Assembly: GCA_025963955.1 (NCBI GenBank) | Contig: JAOPZU010000028.1 | Span: 1-5,236 of the forward strand | Source of the DNA: Solirubrobacterales bacterium | GTDB lineage: Bacteria; Actinomycetota; Thermoleophilia; Solirubrobacterales; Solirubrobacteraceae | Reading direction: 5' to 3' | Length of the DNA: 5,236 nucleotides | Part shown: one piece after another, positions 4,891 through 5,236 of the stretch | Numbering within the stretch: position 1 is the first letter of the stretch | How the letters are laid out: each line of letters opens with the position of its first letter | Made by a program: the position numbers and the translations under genes | The notes under the pieces: model-generated | Told to the model about the DNA's origin: nothing | Databases searched by the model: none | Seen by the model: only the letters and a program-made list of their open reading frames with translations

Positions 4891-4955
4891 ATTGTCGCAA
4901 ACAATCGTGCGAAACCCCTAACTTCCCTGCAAAACACGGGTTTTTGCTTGTGCGA
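4891..4955. repeat. Inverted and direct repeats in the A/T-rich upstream region
   Basis: Two inverted repeats are visible: ATTGT-cgcaa-ACAAT (4891-4905) and GCAAAA-(7)-TTTTGC (4929-4947). There is also a repeated pair of words: GCAAACA then GTGCGA (4897-4903, 4907-4912), and GCAAAACA then GTGCGA (4929-4936, 4950-4955). These are compatible with binding sites for a dimeric regulator. They are 79-143 bases upstream of the DUF1802-like ATG. Confidence 0.4.
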
Positions 4956-5061
4956 CCCTGGCGCGTGGCCGCTCGACACGGGGGAGCATCGTCCCGTTCC
5001 GCGTCTGGACCGGCGGGCGAACGGACGCCGGACGGGCGGCACGGGGTGGACCGGATGGCGG

Positions 5062-5076
5062 GGGGCCCGCGGCCCC
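5062..5076 (-). terminator. Hairpin after the right-edge minus-strand gene
   Basis: GGGGCC and GGCCCC form a perfect 6-bp stem with a CGC loop, 14 bases after the stop of the minus-strand gene at 5091. There is no T-run. It plausibly ends that transcript before the regulatory region of the DUF1802-like gene. Confidence 0.4.
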
Positions 5077-5090
5077 ACGCGTGAGGTGCT

Positions 5091-5236
5091 TCAGCGGCCG
5101 CGGCGTTCGCGGAGGAACACCCGGGCACGAGCCACCGCGCGAAGCGCGCGCTGGGCCAGGATCGAGCGCTCGACCGTCGTCTGCTCGAGGGTCAGCCGGC
5201 GGGCTGCGCCGGGCGCCTTACGGGCCCAGCACCACG
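5091..5236 (-). CDS. C-terminal fragment of an unidentified basic protein (5' partial)
   Basis: On the minus strand an open frame enters from the right edge and runs 47 codons to a TGA at 5093-5091. Nearly all third positions are G or C, as in the neighbouring real genes, which supports coding. The visible sequence is very basic and helical: it contains RRLTLEQTTVERSILAQRAL and ends ARARVFLRERRGR, with no Cys/His motif and no membrane segment. I do not recognise the family. The missing N-terminal part lies outside the window, so start and length are unknown. A hairpin follows the stop. Confidence 0.55.
   Translation of the reverse strand, partial: WCWARKAPGAARRLTLEQTTVERSILAQRALRAVARARVFLRERRGR

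Larger units (their letters stand above)
4813..5090. other. 278-base intergenic region with A/T-rich repeat patch
   Basis: No convincing gene is present on either strand. Two things stand out. The part at about 4891-4950 is clearly richer in A/T than its surroundings and holds inverted and direct repeats, suiting a promoter/operator for the DUF1802-like gene. The part at 5010-5076 is GC-rich and holds two hairpins (5010-5015 with 5026-5031, and 5062-5076). I could not identify a convincing -35/-10 pair on either strand. TAACTT at 4919-4924 on the plus strand resembles a -10 box but has no downstream gene. Confidence 0.6.

Noticed and set aside
4929..4947. GCAAAA/TTTTGC hairpin as an intrinsic terminator
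   Set aside because: The stem is only 6 bp and A/T-rich, with no gene ending just upstream on the plus strand; an operator-like role fits better.
4806..5084. Plus-strand frame of 92 codons in the intergenic region
   Set aside because: Its left end overlaps the DUF1802-like start, codon use is unlike the real genes, no SD precedes it and no motif is seen.

Overview
The window is GC-rich DNA with strong G/C preference at third codon positions. Its gene content points to an actinobacterial-type chromosome, possibly a deep-branching class such as Thermoleophilia. That placement rests on gene content and base composition only; no rRNA or other taxonomic marker is present. I see no mobile element, CRISPR array, tRNA or rRNA.

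The left two thirds carries the parts of a protein-thiocarboxylate route to cysteine. In order these are: the 3' end of a ThiF/MoeB-type adenylyltransferase (1-231), a CysO-like ubiquitin-fold sulfur carrier (314-589), a reverse-strand four-helix membrane protein (604-987), a CysM-type PLP synthase (1101-2075), tatA (2173-2355) and a Mec/JAMM-type metallopeptidase (2419-2823). The last overlaps by ATGA a zinc-ribbon/DUF2007-like/membrane-anchor protein (2820-3341). In the pathway known from Mycobacterium tuberculosis, the E1-like enzyme activates the CysO C-terminus, which becomes a thiocarboxylate. CysM then adds it to the aminoacrylate made from O-phosphoserine, and Mec releases cysteine from the CysO-Cys adduct. 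Two points differ here: the carrier ends Gly-Gly-Ala rather than Gly-Gly, and tatA sits inside the cluster.

The right third is read on the minus strand. It holds a 47-residue C-terminal fragment entering from the right edge (5091-5236), a DUF1802-like protein (4180-4812) and a protein resembling gluzincin peptidases (peptidase MA/DUF1570 style) that seems to lack the HExxH zinc site (3364-4119). The 278-base gap at 4813-5090 contains a relatively A/T-rich patch with inverted and direct repeats, probably regulatory.

Several gene boundaries have GC-rich hairpins that fit terminators. Three genes (the membrane protein, cysM and mec) have no Shine-Dalgarno sequence but have a TANNNT box 7-9 bases before the start codon, which suggests leaderless transcripts. 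cysO and tatA have ordinary Shine-Dalgarno sequences.
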